This document shows, piece by piece, positions 50,578 to 59,006 of a DNA stretch of 64,000 nt. The notes below the pieces were generated by a model that was not told where the DNA came from, did no database searches, and was given only the letters and a program-made list of their open reading frames with translations. Position 1 is the stretch's first letter, and the number at the start of each line of letters is the position of its first letter. Both the position numbers and the translations under genes were made by a program. This DNA comes from Hyphomicrobium nitrativorans NL23. Its GTDB lineage: Bacteria > Pseudomonadota > Alphaproteobacteria > Rhizobiales > Hyphomicrobiaceae. The stretch spans positions 1,508,501-1,572,500 of the forward strand of contig NC_022997.1 of the NCBI RefSeq assembly GCF_000503895.1, given 5' to 3'.

Positions 50578-51957
50578 ATGAAATATCAAACACAGAAGAT
50601 CGCCTACGCTTACTTTCTTGCGGCCATCGCGCTGTTTATCGTTCAGGTCTCGGGCGGGCTGTTGGCCGGATGGATTTACATCTCGCCAAATACTCTGTCC
50701 GAGATCCTGCCCTTCAACATCGTGCGCATGCTGCATACGAACGCTCTGATCGTATGGCTCCTGCTCGGCTTCTTCGGAGCCGCTTACTTCATCATTCCCG
50801 AGGAATCCGAGCGTGAGATTTATTCGCCGAAGATCGCCTACTGGCAGCTTGCGATCCTCCTGATCGGCACGCTTGGCGCAGTCGTCACCTACGTGTTCGA
50901 TCTGTTCCACGACAACATCCTGCTCGGCAAGGACGGTCGCGAGTTCCTGGAGCAGCCGCTTTGGGTCAAAATCGGTATCGTCGTGGCTGCGCTGATGTTC
51001 CTCTACAACATCTCGATGACGGTTCTCTCCGGCAAGAAGACAGCGATTTCGAGCGTGCTGATCATCGGCCTTTGGGGACTGGCGCTGCTGTTCCTGTTCG
51101 CCTTCTACAACCCGCATAACCTCAGCCTCGACAAGATGTACTGGTGGTACGTCGTGCATCTGTGGGTCGAGGGCGTGTGGGAGCTGATCATGGCGTCCAT
51201 TCTCGCCTATCTCATGCTGAAGCTCACTGGAGTGGATCGGGAGATCGTCGAGAAGTGGCTTTATGTCATCGTCGGCACGGCGCTGTTCTCGGGCATTCTC
51301 GGCACGGGCCACCACTACTACTGGATCGGTGCGCCGGCTTACTGGCAGTGGATCGGCTCGATCTTCTCGTCGTTCGAGGTCGTTCCGTTCTTCCTGATGG
51401 TGGTGTTCGCCTTCGTCATGGTGTGGAAGGGGCGGCGTGAGCATCCGAACAAGGCGGCGCTCCTGTGGTCTCTCGGCTGTGCGGTGCTTGCGTTCTTCGG
51501 TGCCGGCGTGTGGGGCTTCCTGCATACGCTGCACGGCGTGAACTTCTACACGCACGGTACGCAGATCACGGCGGCGCATGGGCATCTGGCGTTCTTCGGC
51601 GCTTACGTTGCGCTTAACCTCGCCATCTTCACCTATGCCTTCCCGATGCTGCGCAACCGCGACCCTTACAACCAGGTGCTCAACATGGTGAGCTTCTGGC
51701 TGATGGCGGGCGGCATGTGCTTCATGACCTTCGTGCTGACGTTCGCTGGCACCATCCAGACGCATCTCCAGCGCGTCATGGGGCAGTACTACATGGAAGT
51801 GCAGGATCAGATCATCCTGTTCCACTACATGCGCTTCGGAGCGGGCGTGGCCGTGGTTCTGGGCGCCATCCTCTTCGTGGTCGCAATCCTGCTGCCGCGC
51901 CGTGAGGTGGTCGAGCCCGGCCCGCTCGCAAAGCAGCAGCTCTCGGCAGCGGAGTAA
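50578..51957 (+). CDS. norB: NorB, catalytic subunit of cytochrome c nitric oxide reductase
   Basis: Haem-copper-oxidase relative that reduces two NO to N2O. The 459-residue protein has about twelve membrane segments and the metal ligands: HTNALIVWLLLGFFGAAYF (low-spin haem His), HLWVEGVWELIMASI with the FeB His and Glu, GTGHHYYWIG (the His pair at FeB), and HGTQITAAHGHLAFFGAY (His ligands of haem b3 and b). It follows norC by 25 bases with GGAGAA upstream of the ATG. Length and motifs fit cNOR, not quinol-dependent qNOR, consistent with the separate norC. Confidence 0.97.
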   Translation: MKYQTQKIAYAYFLAAIALFIVQVSGGLLAGWIYISPNTLSEILPFNIVRMLHTNALIVWLLLGFFGAAYFIIPEESEREIYSPKIAYWQLAILLIGTLGAVVTYVFDLFHDNILLGKDGREFLEQPLWVKIGIVVAALMFLYNISMTVLSGKKTAISSVLIIGLWGLALLFLFAFYNPHNLSLDKMYWWYVVHLWVEGVWELIMASILAYLMLKLTGVDREIVEKWLYVIVGTALFSGILGTGHHYYWIGAPAYWQWIGSIFSSFEVVPFFLMVVFAFVMVWKGRREHPNKAALLWSLGCAVLAFFGAGVWGFLHTLHGVNFYTHGTQITAAHGHLAFFGAYVALNLAIFTYAFPMLRNRDPYNQVLNMVSFWLMAGGMCFMTFVLTFAGTIQTHLQRVMGQYYMEVQDQIILFHYMRFGAGVAVVLGAILFVVAILLPRREVVEPGPLAKQQLSAAE

Positions 51958-51963
51958 ATCGCG

Positions 51964-52770
51964 ATGCAGGCTGTTCAACTGTCGGAGGAGGGGACTTCGG
52001 TCCCCTTCTATCTCTCGCAAGGAGACGAGTGCGAGATCTTTCGCGCAGCGTACAACAACCAGATGCCGCTGCTTCTCAAAGGGCCGACGGGGTGCGGAAA
52101 AACCCGCTTCGTCGCCCATATGGCAGCGAGCCTCGGCCGGCCGCTCTATACGGTTGCTTGCCACGACGACCTTTCGGCCGCGGATCTCATCGGCCGCTTC
52201 CTGCTCAAGGGCGGCGAGACCGAATGGGTCGACGGCCCCCTGACGCGCGCCGTGCGGGAAGGCGCGATCTGTTATCTCGACGAGGTGGTGGAAGCGCGCA
52301 AAGACGTCGCCGTCGTGCTGCATCCGTTGACCGACGACCGGCGCATGTTGCCGATCGAGCGAACCGGCGAAGTGCTTGAGGCGGGGCCGCAGTTCATGCT
52401 CGTCGCCTCCTACAACCCCGGCTACCAGAACATTCTGAAGTCGCTCAAGCCCTCGACGCGCCAGCGCTTCCTCGCCGTTGATTTCGACTTTCCGGCCGCC
52501 GCGCAGGAAGTCGAGATCGTCGTTGCGGAAAGCGGTCTCGGGACTGATCGCGTCGCGCCACTCGTGCGATTGGCCGGAAAGCTCCGGGCGCTTAAGGGGC
52601 AGGATCTTGAGGAAGGCGTTTCGACGCGCCTCGTCGTCTATTGCGCGAGCCTCATTCAAGGTGGAATGCCTATTCCGCGCGCGGTCGAGGCGGCTCTGAT
52701 CGAGCCGCTGAGCGACGATGCGGACATCAAGCAGGGGCTTCGCGATCTCGTCGCAACGGTCTACGGGTAG
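51964..52770 (+). CDS. norQ: NorQ, MoxR-family AAA+ ATPase for NO reductase activation
   Basis: AAA+ ATPase of 268 residues that with NorD is needed for insertion of non-haem iron into NorB. Walker A LLKGPTGCGKTRF lies at about residues 35-47, Walker B AICYLDEVVEAR near residue 105, and sensor VASYNPGYQN follows. It lies 6 bases after norB. The NorQ-specific start VPFYLSQGDECEIF is present. Confidence 0.96.
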   Translation: MQAVQLSEEGTSVPFYLSQGDECEIFRAAYNNQMPLLLKGPTGCGKTRFVAHMAASLGRPLYTVACHDDLSAADLIGRFLLKGGETEWVDGPLTRAVREGAICYLDEVVEARKDVAVVLHPLTDDRRMLPIERTGEVLEAGPQFMLVASYNPGYQNILKSLKPSTRQRFLAVDFDFPAAAQEVEIVVAESGLGTDRVAPLVRLAGKLRALKGQDLEEGVSTRLVVYCASLIQGGMPIPRAVEAALIEPLSDDADIKQGLRDLVATVYG

Positions 52771-52780
52771 GCGTGTCGGC

Positions 52781-54742
52781 ATGGCCGCAATCGACTTCGA
52801 GCCTTGGGAGCCGGAGGAAAGCGTCGGCAAGCTGTGGCATTCGTTTGTCCAGACGCTCGACGCTCCGGGCGCGTTCGAAGATGCGGCGGCGACGCTCGAA
52901 GAAACACGGGGACGGCTTGGCGTTCTCTTTCGGGGTCTCGGCGGCGCGCGCGACGTCGAGATAAAGGTCGCGAAGCCCGAGGTCTCTCCGCATCGTCTGT
53001 CGTGGCAGCGCGCGATGGGGCAGGGTGCCGAGCGGCTCGCCGTCACGAGCTTCGACGGCGAAACGCTGCGTCTTCCGGAGCGCATTTCGGTGTTCGCCGA
53101 GCGCGAGGCAAACGTCGCCCTCTATGTCTGGCTCGCGGCTTCTACGGTGTTTTCGCATTGTCCAGCTGCAGAAACCGACCCACTTCGGGCCGATATCCGT
53201 GCGCTACAGGCGGCGCAACGGATGACGCGCGATACGCTTGGGGAATGTCCGGGCCTCAAGCGGGCTTACGCCGCACTTGCCGTCGAGATCCGCGCGTGCC
53301 GTCCCGAGCGGCGTCTCCCTGAGGTGGAGACCGCGGTCGAGCTGGCTATTCAGCATCTGCTCGGCGCCGGGCCTCCGAAGAACGCTCTGGCCGCGACGAT
53401 TTCGGCTGCGGTGCGAAGCCAGGCCGAAGATCTTTCCGCATTCGTTGCGCCCAGAGGATACAAGCCGTTTCTTCCCGTCCAGCTTTGGCCGGATCTGCGG
53501 CCGTTGGCCCAGCGGGTGCAGCCCGTTCGCGAGGACGGGCCGCACGAGGAGGGCGATACGCCTCCCAACGCGGAGCCCGGCACGTTCAAAGGCACGCGCA
53601 AGCCGTCGGATCAGGCCACGCGTAAGGACAGCCTCATCCTGCACAAATTCGAGGCCATTCTTTCGTGGGCGGAGCTTCTCAACATCAATCGCCGCATCGA
53701 CGACGACGACGAAGAGAACGCGCGCAAGGCCACGGACGACCAGGACGAAATCGGCCTTGCGAATGTTCCGCAGCGTGCGAAGACACGCTTGAGATTGCAC
53801 CTCGATCTCTCGCCGGAAGACGTCGAGTTCGAGCAGCTTGCGGGGCAACACGTCTATCCGGAATGGGATCACAGGCGGAAAACGTATCTACCGGATTATT
53901 GCCGCGTGCTCGCGGGCAAGGCGACGCCGCCGCCCGCTCGCGAGGGGGAGGTGGTCGAGACGCTGGACGATGCGCGCTCACGCCGGCGGATTCGTAGTGT
54001 GCGCCGGCAATTCGAGACGCTTCGGCCGAAGCGTGTGCAGCTTACGCGACAGGTCGAAGGGCACGACATCGATATCGAGGCCGCGGTGGAAGCACGCGTC
54101 GATCTCGTGACGACGGGCGAGCATTCCGACCGCGTCTATCTCGCAACGCGTACTCAGGAACGCGATCTTGCCGTCTCCATCCTGCTCGATGCGTCACGTT
54201 CGACGGAAGCCTATGTGGCTGGGCGGCAGGTCATCGATATTGCGCGCGAAGCGCTGATCGCGCTGGCGTGGGGGCTCGACGCCTGCGGCGACGATACGGC
54301 CATCGACACGTTCTCCTCGTTGCGGCGCGATCGCGTGTTTCTTCATAGCTACAAGAGTTTCGACGAGCCGATGAGCTCGGCCATCGAAGCCCGCATTGCA
54401 GGGCTTCGGCCGGGATATTACACGCGGCTCGGCACGGCCATCCGGCATGTCTCCACCCAGCTCGCGGAGCGGCCGCGGCAGCGCCGTCTGCTGCTTGTTC
54501 TGACCGACGGAAAGCCGAACGACACAGACCATTACGAAGGCCGATACGGAATAGAAGACACGCACATGGCGGTGCGGGAGGCACGGCGGCGGGGGCAGTC
54601 GGTGTTCGGGGTCACCATCGATACCAAATCGCAGGCGACGTTCAGCCGGATTTTTGGCAAGGGCGGATATGTGGTGATCCCGGACCCAGAGAAACTCGTC
54701 GCGGCGTTGCCGCACCTCTATCGCCACCTGGTCAGCGGATGA
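52781..54742 (+). CDS. norD: NorD, von Willebrand factor A protein for NO reductase activation
   Basis: The 653-residue partner of NorQ. The C-terminal third is a VWA domain with the MIDAS pattern ILLDASRSTEAY and LTDGKPNDTDHYEGRYG; the N-terminal part is helical and contains the acidic, Asp-rich stretch RRIDDDDEENARKATDDQ. ATG 52781 is 10 bases after the norQ stop; the frame is open upstream within norQ but without meaning. A large antisense frame of 888 codons covers this region and is a shadow. Confidence 0.95.
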   Translation: MAAIDFEPWEPEESVGKLWHSFVQTLDAPGAFEDAAATLEETRGRLGVLFRGLGGARDVEIKVAKPEVSPHRLSWQRAMGQGAERLAVTSFDGETLRLPERISVFAEREANVALYVWLAASTVFSHCPAAETDPLRADIRALQAAQRMTRDTLGECPGLKRAYAALAVEIRACRPERRLPEVETAVELAIQHLLGAGPPKNALAATISAAVRSQAEDLSAFVAPRGYKPFLPVQLWPDLRPLAQRVQPVREDGPHEEGDTPPNAEPGTFKGTRKPSDQATRKDSLILHKFEAILSWAELLNINRRIDDDDEENARKATDDQDEIGLANVPQRAKTRLRLHLDLSPEDVEFEQLAGQHVYPEWDHRRKTYLPDYCRVLAGKATPPPAREGEVVETLDDARSRRRIRSVRRQFETLRPKRVQLTRQVEGHDIDIEAAVEARVDLVTTGEHSDRVYLATRTQERDLAVSILLDASRSTEAYVAGRQVIDIAREALIALAWGLDACGDDTAIDTFSSLRRDRVFLHSYKSFDEPMSSAIEARIAGLRPGYYTRLGTAIRHVSTQLAERPRQRRLLLVLTDGKPNDTDHYEGRYGIEDTHMAVREARRRGQSVFGVTIDTKSQATFSRIFGKGGYVVIPDPEKLVAALPHLYRHLVSG

Positions 54743-55317
54743 ACCACGGGACACGCACGGGGCCACAAAGGGCCAGCTCCGACGTTCTCTCGGAGCTTCC
54801 GGGCGAACTCATGATGTGGGTGCTGATCGCGAGCGAGATCCTCGTGTTCGGCGCGGCGCTCATGGCTTTTCTCGCTGTGCGCGTGAGCGATCCTGCGGGG
54901 TTTGCGGCCAGTCAGGCGCTGCTCGACCAAACCGCGGCGGCCGTCAACACGCTCGTGCTCGTGACGAGCGGGCTCTGTGCGGCAGCGGCCGTGCGCGCGC
55001 GAGAAGCCGGGTCTCGTAACGTGGCGCGCCGCTGGCTGTTCGTGGCCGGCGGGCTTGGCATCGTATTTCTCGTCATCAAAGGGTTCGAGTATGCGAGCAA
55101 GGCGTCGCTCGGGATCGGTATCGATACCAACCCGTTTTTCATGTTCTATTTTCTGATCACGGGATTTCATGCGCTGCATGTCGTGGCGGGGGTCGTGCTC
55201 CTCGCGGTCGTGGCGTGGGCGGACAGCGTGCGCAACATGGAAGCGGCGGTGGCCTTCTGGCACCTCGTCGATCTCGTCTGGGTGCTGCTCTTTCCGATCG
55301 TCTACGTGCTGAGGTGA
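54739..55317 (+). CDS. norE: NorE, cytochrome c oxidase subunit III-like protein
   Basis: Membrane protein of 192 residues with five probable helices, in the COX3 family. Family segments: MMWVLIASEILVFGAALMAF, FLVIKGFEYASK, FLITGFHALHVVAGVVLL and FWHLVDLVWVLLFPIVYVLR. NorE improves NO reductase activity in denitrifiers but is not part of the catalytic core. It overlaps norD by 4 bases and is followed after 4 bases by norF. Confidence 0.93.
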   Translation: MNHGTRTGPQRASSDVLSELPGELMMWVLIASEILVFGAALMAFLAVRVSDPAGFAASQALLDQTAAAVNTLVLVTSGLCAAAAVRAREAGSRNVARRWLFVAGGLGIVFLVIKGFEYASKASLGIGIDTNPFFMFYFLITGFHALHVVAGVVLLAVVAWADSVRNMEAAVAFWHLVDLVWVLLFPIVYVLR

Positions 55318-55321
55318 CGCC

Positions 55322-55585
55322 ATGCCGACGCGCGAACTCGTTCATGCCTGGCTGGCGCTGCTGCTTCTGAGTTACGGGACCGTTCTCATCGCCTCGAACG
55401 GCACGCAGGGGTCGGCTTGGATGGCTGGTGGTGTTCTGGTGCTGGCCGGCCTCAAGGCGCGGGTGATTTTGGCGCGGTATCTCGGGCTTTCGGCTTCGCG
55501 GTTCTGGATGCGCGTGTTCGATCTCGTGATCGGGATTTTTCTGGCCGCGGCCTATGCGCTCTATCTGTTTGGCTCTGGGAGGTGA
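55322..55585 (+). CDS. norF: NorF-like small membrane protein
   Basis: The 87-residue protein has three membrane segments and belongs to the NorF/cytochrome c oxidase subunit IV-like family (VHAWLALLLLSYGTVLI, VLVLAGLKARVILARYLGL). In Paracoccus norE and norF lie together and support full NO reductase activity. It is 4 bases after norE and 2 bases before the next small gene. Confidence 0.85.
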   Translation: MPTRELVHAWLALLLLSYGTVLIASNGTQGSAWMAGGVLVLAGLKARVILARYLGLSASRFWMRVFDLVIGIFLAAAYALYLFGSGR

Positions 55586-55587
55586 GG

Positions 55588-55842
55588 ATGTCGGACCGTC
55601 ACGGTAACCTTTCCGGCAACGTCGAGGCGCCTCCTGTTCCTCGCGGGCTTCTCGCGTTCTGTTTTGCGCTGATGGGGCCCGCTTTCGCCATCAACTCGGC
55701 GTTCGTCGCCCTCGCCATCCCGGCCATGGCGCCCTACGGCGTGCAGGGCCTGGTCATCGTTGGGCTGATCGGGTCGGTGTTCGGGATTTTCCCGGCATTG
55801 TGGCTTGCGCGCCGCATCCACGAGGGCATTCGCGAGGATTAG
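55588..55842 (+). CDS. Small membrane protein at the end of the nor operon
   Basis: Protein of 84 residues with two probable membrane segments: LLAFCFALMGPAFAINSAFVALAI and GLVIVGLIGSVFGIFPALWLA. I do not recognise the family. It starts 2 bases after norF with GGGAGGTGAGG upstream of ATG 55588, so it is translated from the nor transcript. It may be an extra assembly factor for the reductase. No T-run or hairpin ends the operon clearly in the 150 bases downstream. Confidence 0.65.
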   Translation: MSDRHGNLSGNVEAPPVPRGLLAFCFALMGPAFAINSAFVALAIPAMAPYGVQGLVIVGLIGSVFGIFPALWLARRIHEGIRED

Positions 55843-55995
55843 GCGGGCGCCCCCTTCGATTGGAATGCCCCGATAGGCGTGGACGGGGCCCGTTCGCTTC
55901 CATCGGGCTGTTGAGCATCCGGCGCGGTCATTCTACGTGTTGGGTGCCGCCTACGCGGCTCCGCTCAACCCTGCCCGGAGGCACGGCATCCCGAC

Positions 55996-56679
55996 ATGAA
56001 GAAAATCCTCGCTCTCCTTACGCTCGTGCCGCTTGCCGGATTCGGTCTTTTCGCGGCCACGGCAGATGCCGAGCTGCCGGCGCTACAAAACGGCGACATC
56101 GTGTTCCAGAACACGACCAACGCCGCCCAGCAGGCGATCATGCTCGCGTCCGGCACCGAGTACACGCACATGGGGATCGTCGAGATCGACGCGAAAGGCC
56201 GCGCGCAGGTGATCGAGGCCGTCGGGCCGGTGCGCGTCGTGCCGCTCGACAAATGGATCGGCAACGGCAGCGGCGGGCGCGTGACCGTGAAGCGTGTCCG
56301 CGATCTGGATGACGGCGACGCGAAGCAAGCGCTCGAACGCGCCCGCTATTACCTGGGCCGCCCGTACGATCACTACTTCTATGAAACGCGCGATCAGATC
56401 TATTGCAGCGAGCTTGTCTATGCCGCCTTCAAGGAAGGGCCGAACATCGACGTCGGCACGGTGGAGCGGATGGGCGACCTCAACATCCGGACGCCTGCCG
56501 CGCGCAAGCTGATCCAGCAACGCTGGAAATCGCATCCGCTCTGCAAGACGGAAGGCGCCCGCACCTTCGATGCTTGCTACGAACTGATCCTGGAACAAAC
56601 GGTCGTGACGCCCGCCAGCATCGCGCGCGATCCGAAACTGGAGCTTGTCTACTCCAATTTCGGGTTCGGCGCGGAATAG
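55996..56679 (+). CDS. YiiX/YebB-like NlpC/P60-fold cysteine hydrolase
   Basis: Periplasmic or secreted protein of 227 residues with a signal peptide (ILALLTLVPLAGFGLFAATADA). It has the permuted NlpC/P60-like catalytic pattern of the YiiX family: the His in GTEYTHMGIVEID near residue 54 and the Cys in DQIYCSELVYAAF near residue 137, with ARYYLGRPYDHYF between them. It probably cleaves amide or peptide bonds; the substrate is not known. It stands alone between the nor operon and the convergent catalase-like gene. Confidence 0.8.
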   Translation: MKKILALLTLVPLAGFGLFAATADAELPALQNGDIVFQNTTNAAQQAIMLASGTEYTHMGIVEIDAKGRAQVIEAVGPVRVVPLDKWIGNGSGGRVTVKRVRDLDDGDAKQALERARYYLGRPYDHYFYETRDQIYCSELVYAAFKEGPNIDVGTVERMGDLNIRTPAARKLIQQRWKSHPLCKTEGARTFDACYELILEQTVVTPASIARDPKLELVYSNFGFGAE

Positions 56680-56699
56680 AATAGCGGGCGGCGGCCCGA

Positions 56700-57692
56700 T
56701 CAGTTGGCGCGTTTCGAGAACGAGACGGCGTAGGCCGGCGTTCTGGCCGGGAAGATCTGATCCTTATCGGGCCCGGCGATGCCCTTGGGCAGGTTCGTCG
56801 GATCGAACATCGTCGCGTCGCACGTTGCGTCGTCTTCGAGCGAGCCGATCTCCAGCGTGCCGAGCGGCACGGACTGGCGCTCCTCCTCCGGCCAACGCGC
56901 GGTCGGATCGTCGGTCGGGTCGCTTTCCTCACCGATGATGGCCACGAGTTCGAACTCGGCAGGCGCGTTGGCGAGCCGCGATCTCAGCTCCTCGCTATAG
57001 AAGTCTGCGGATTTGGCTGCGGCCTCCTCGTCTGTGAGCCCAACTTCCCCAGCTTTCGGCAGGAGCTTGAGCTTGACGGTCGTCGTCGTGTCTTCGGCAT
57101 TGGTGAGCGTATAGGCGTGGATGGCCCAGTAATTCGTGCTCGCATAGCTCGCGGGGACCGGATGGCTCGCAATCCATGCGCCCTGGTGCGTCGTCTCTGG
57201 GTTAGCGTCGGCGAACGCCTTGATCTTTTCCGGGTTCGGCTTGCCACCCTCTCCCGGGAAGCGCGCTTCGAGAAATCCTACGACCTGAGCGGGCGTGCGC
57301 GCGAAAAACATCGGGACGGAGAGCGTGACGAAGTCGGCGCTGTCGCCGTCTCCTGCGGTTAACCGGAAGGCGAGGCCCCGTGCGCCCTTGGCCGCGTCCG
57401 AGGCCTTGGGGTTTCCGCCCCCGATCGAGAAGCGGCCGATGACGGAGGACGGTACAGAAAAGATCGCAGCCTCAGAGAGGCTGGGCGCCTCCTCGGCAGG
57501 CGTAAAACTTCCTGTGATGCAGTGGCCCTTCGCGTGGCTCGCCCGCATTTTGTGATCACCGAACACGCCGTTGAGCGCGTTGACGAGGGCTTCTCCATCG
57601 GGTTCTTCCTCCGCCGCGGCTGGCGATAGGGCCGCGACGGCCAACGTTGAGGCCAAAAAGGCTCCGGTCAATCGGTAGGTTTTCAGGTCCAT
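56700..57692 (-). CDS. Periplasmic catalase-related haem peroxidase, SrpA-like
   Basis: The 330-residue protein has a signal peptide (AFLASTLAVAALSPAAAEEE) and the compact catalase core of the SrpA family: distal His in RASHAKGHCITGSF, GRFSIGGGNPKASD, GLAFRL and MFFARTPAQVVGFLEAR. Such mini-catalases lack the C-terminal domains of true catalases and work as periplasmic peroxidases. It diverges from the FIST-domain sensor gene with 147 bases between starts and could be controlled with it. Substrate is likely H2O2 or organic peroxides. Confidence 0.85.
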   Translation of the reverse strand: MDLKTYRLTGAFLASTLAVAALSPAAAEEEPDGEALVNALNGVFGDHKMRASHAKGHCITGSFTPAEEAPSLSEAAIFSVPSSVIGRFSIGGGNPKASDAAKGARGLAFRLTAGDGDSADFVTLSVPMFFARTPAQVVGFLEARFPGEGGKPNPEKIKAFADANPETTHQGAWIASHPVPASYASTNYWAIHAYTLTNAEDTTTTVKLKLLPKAGEVGLTDEEAAAKSADFYSEELRSRLANAPAEFELVAIIGEESDPTDDPTARWPEEERQSVPLGTLEIGSLEDDATCDATMFDPTNLPKGIAGPDKDQIFPARTPAYAVSFSKRAN

Positions 57693-57791
57693 ATTTTCCT
57701 CCCTCGCTCTGATCGGTTACCCAAGATCCGTTCGGCGTTTGCCGGCTTGGCGGACCTGTGGCAGCTTCCGTCCCAAGATTATAAAAACAAT

Positions 57792-57824
57792 CACGCTCTA
57801 ATGGGACTTGCGTCAAGGAGCGTG
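57792..57824. repeat. Inverted repeat before the FIST-domain gene
   Basis: CACGCTC (57792-57798) and GAGCGTG (57818-57824) are perfect arms with a 19-base spacer, just upstream of the GTG start at 57840 and covering the alternative ATG at 57801. It may be an operator or an RNA stem in the divergent promoter of the catalase and sensor genes. Confidence 0.3.
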
Positions 57825-57839
57825 CGAGGGAGGACGAGC

Positions 57840-59006
57840 GTGGGGCGTGCATCGACGTCTGAGACCGCCTGTGGGATTGGGGTCGCCAGTACCGCTGCTA
57901 CGGCTGTCGGCGAGGCCGTGTCCGAGCTCAAGGCGGCGCTATCCGGCGATTTCCAGCACATCATCGCGTTTTTCTCGGCCGACTACGATGCAGCCGCGCT
58001 TGCAACCGCGCTCGGAGACGCGTTTCCGCAGATCGCCGTCAGCGGGTGCTCGACGGCGGGTGGGATCGGCCCCGAGGGCCTCATGGAAAGCGGGGTGCTT
58101 CTGATCGCGTTTCCGCGCGATGGATTTCGTATCCATACCGGCGTGATCGAGGATGTGGGCGCGTTCAGCGTCGAGCGGGCAAGCGAGATCGTGCGTGGGC
58201 TCAAGGCGCAGGTCGGCCTCAACAGCGACAGTCCCATCGCGGAGCGCGTGTTCGGCGTTATGCTGGTAGACGGGCTTTCCAACGCGGAAGAGCCGTTGCT
58301 TGCCGCCGTGCATTGGGCATGCGGCGACATGCAGCTCATCGGCGGTTCGGCGGGCGACGGGCTCTCCTTCGACGGCACGTCGCTCATTCACGAAGGCCGC
58401 TTGCTGGATCGTGCGGCGATCCTGATGATGATCGAGAGCGACTTTCCGTTCCGCATCTTCAAAACTTCGAATTTCGAACCAACGGACATCAAGCTTGTGG
58501 TGACGGCCGCGGATACCGAGACGCGGACCGTTCACGAACTCAACGCCGAGCCTGCCGCACGCGAATATGCGTCCGCAATCGGGCTGATGCTGGACGACCT
58601 CGGGCCCTTCAGCTTCGCGTCCTATCCTTTGGTCGTCAAAGTCGGTGGCGACTATTATTGCCGCTCGATCCGCAACATGAATCCGGATGGCAGTCTCTCG
58701 TTCTTTTGCGCCATAGACGAAGGTCTCGTATTCACGGTGGCCCGGCCGGAGGATATGCTGAGCGCAACCGCCAGAACTCTCGCAGATCTGGATCGAAGTC
58801 TCGGAGGCGTCGACCTGGTGCTCGGCTTCGATTGCGTCCTGAGGCGGCTCGATGCCCAGAACCGGCAGATCCGCAGGAAGATGGAGGATCTTTACAGGAG
58901 CTACGGTGTCGTGGGCTTTCACACTTACGGCGAGCAGCTCAACGCGATGCACCTCAATCAGACGTTGACGGGTGTCGCTTTCGGAGCGCGGCGAGGTGCC
59001 GGGTGA
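57840..59006 (+). CDS. nosP: FIST-domain sensor, NosP-like
   Basis: Cytoplasmic sensor of 388 residues with FIST_N (about residues 25-225: HIIAFFSADYD, SGCSTAGGIGPEG, LVDGLSNAEEPLL, LIGGSAGDGLSF) and FIST_C domains. NosP proteins of this family bind haem and NO and control a co-encoded histidine kinase. Here the kinase overlaps by 4 bases (GTGA), and the nor operon lies 2 kb upstream, so NO sensing is likely. I chose GTG 57840 after GAGGGAGGAC; ATG 57801 is possible. The haem-ligand His cannot be named from sequence alone. Confidence 0.82.
   Translation: MGRASTSETACGIGVASTAATAVGEAVSELKAALSGDFQHIIAFFSADYDAAALATALGDAFPQIAVSGCSTAGGIGPEGLMESGVLLIAFPRDGFRIHTGVIEDVGAFSVERASEIVRGLKAQVGLNSDSPIAERVFGVMLVDGLSNAEEPLLAAVHWACGDMQLIGGSAGDGLSFDGTSLIHEGRLLDRAAILMMIESDFPFRIFKTSNFEPTDIKLVVTAADTETRTVHELNAEPAAREYASAIGLMLDDLGPFSFASYPLVVKVGGDYYCRSIRNMNPDGSLSFFCAIDEGLVFTVARPEDMLSATARTLADLDRSLGGVDLVLGFDCVLRRLDAQNRQIRRKMEDLYRSYGVVGFHTYGEQLNAMHLNQTLTGVAFGARRGAG

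Noticed and set aside
50419-53085. An 888-codon open frame on the minus strand across norB-norQ-norD
   Set aside because: It is antisense to three well-conserved nor genes, its translation is rich in His/Arg/Glu without domains, and GC-rich codon bias on the plus strand explains the lack of stops.
57809-57817. TTGCGTCAA upstream of the FIST-domain gene as an FNR/NnrR site
   Set aside because: The half-sites are too close together; the spacing of the other sites (14 bases overall) is not met.
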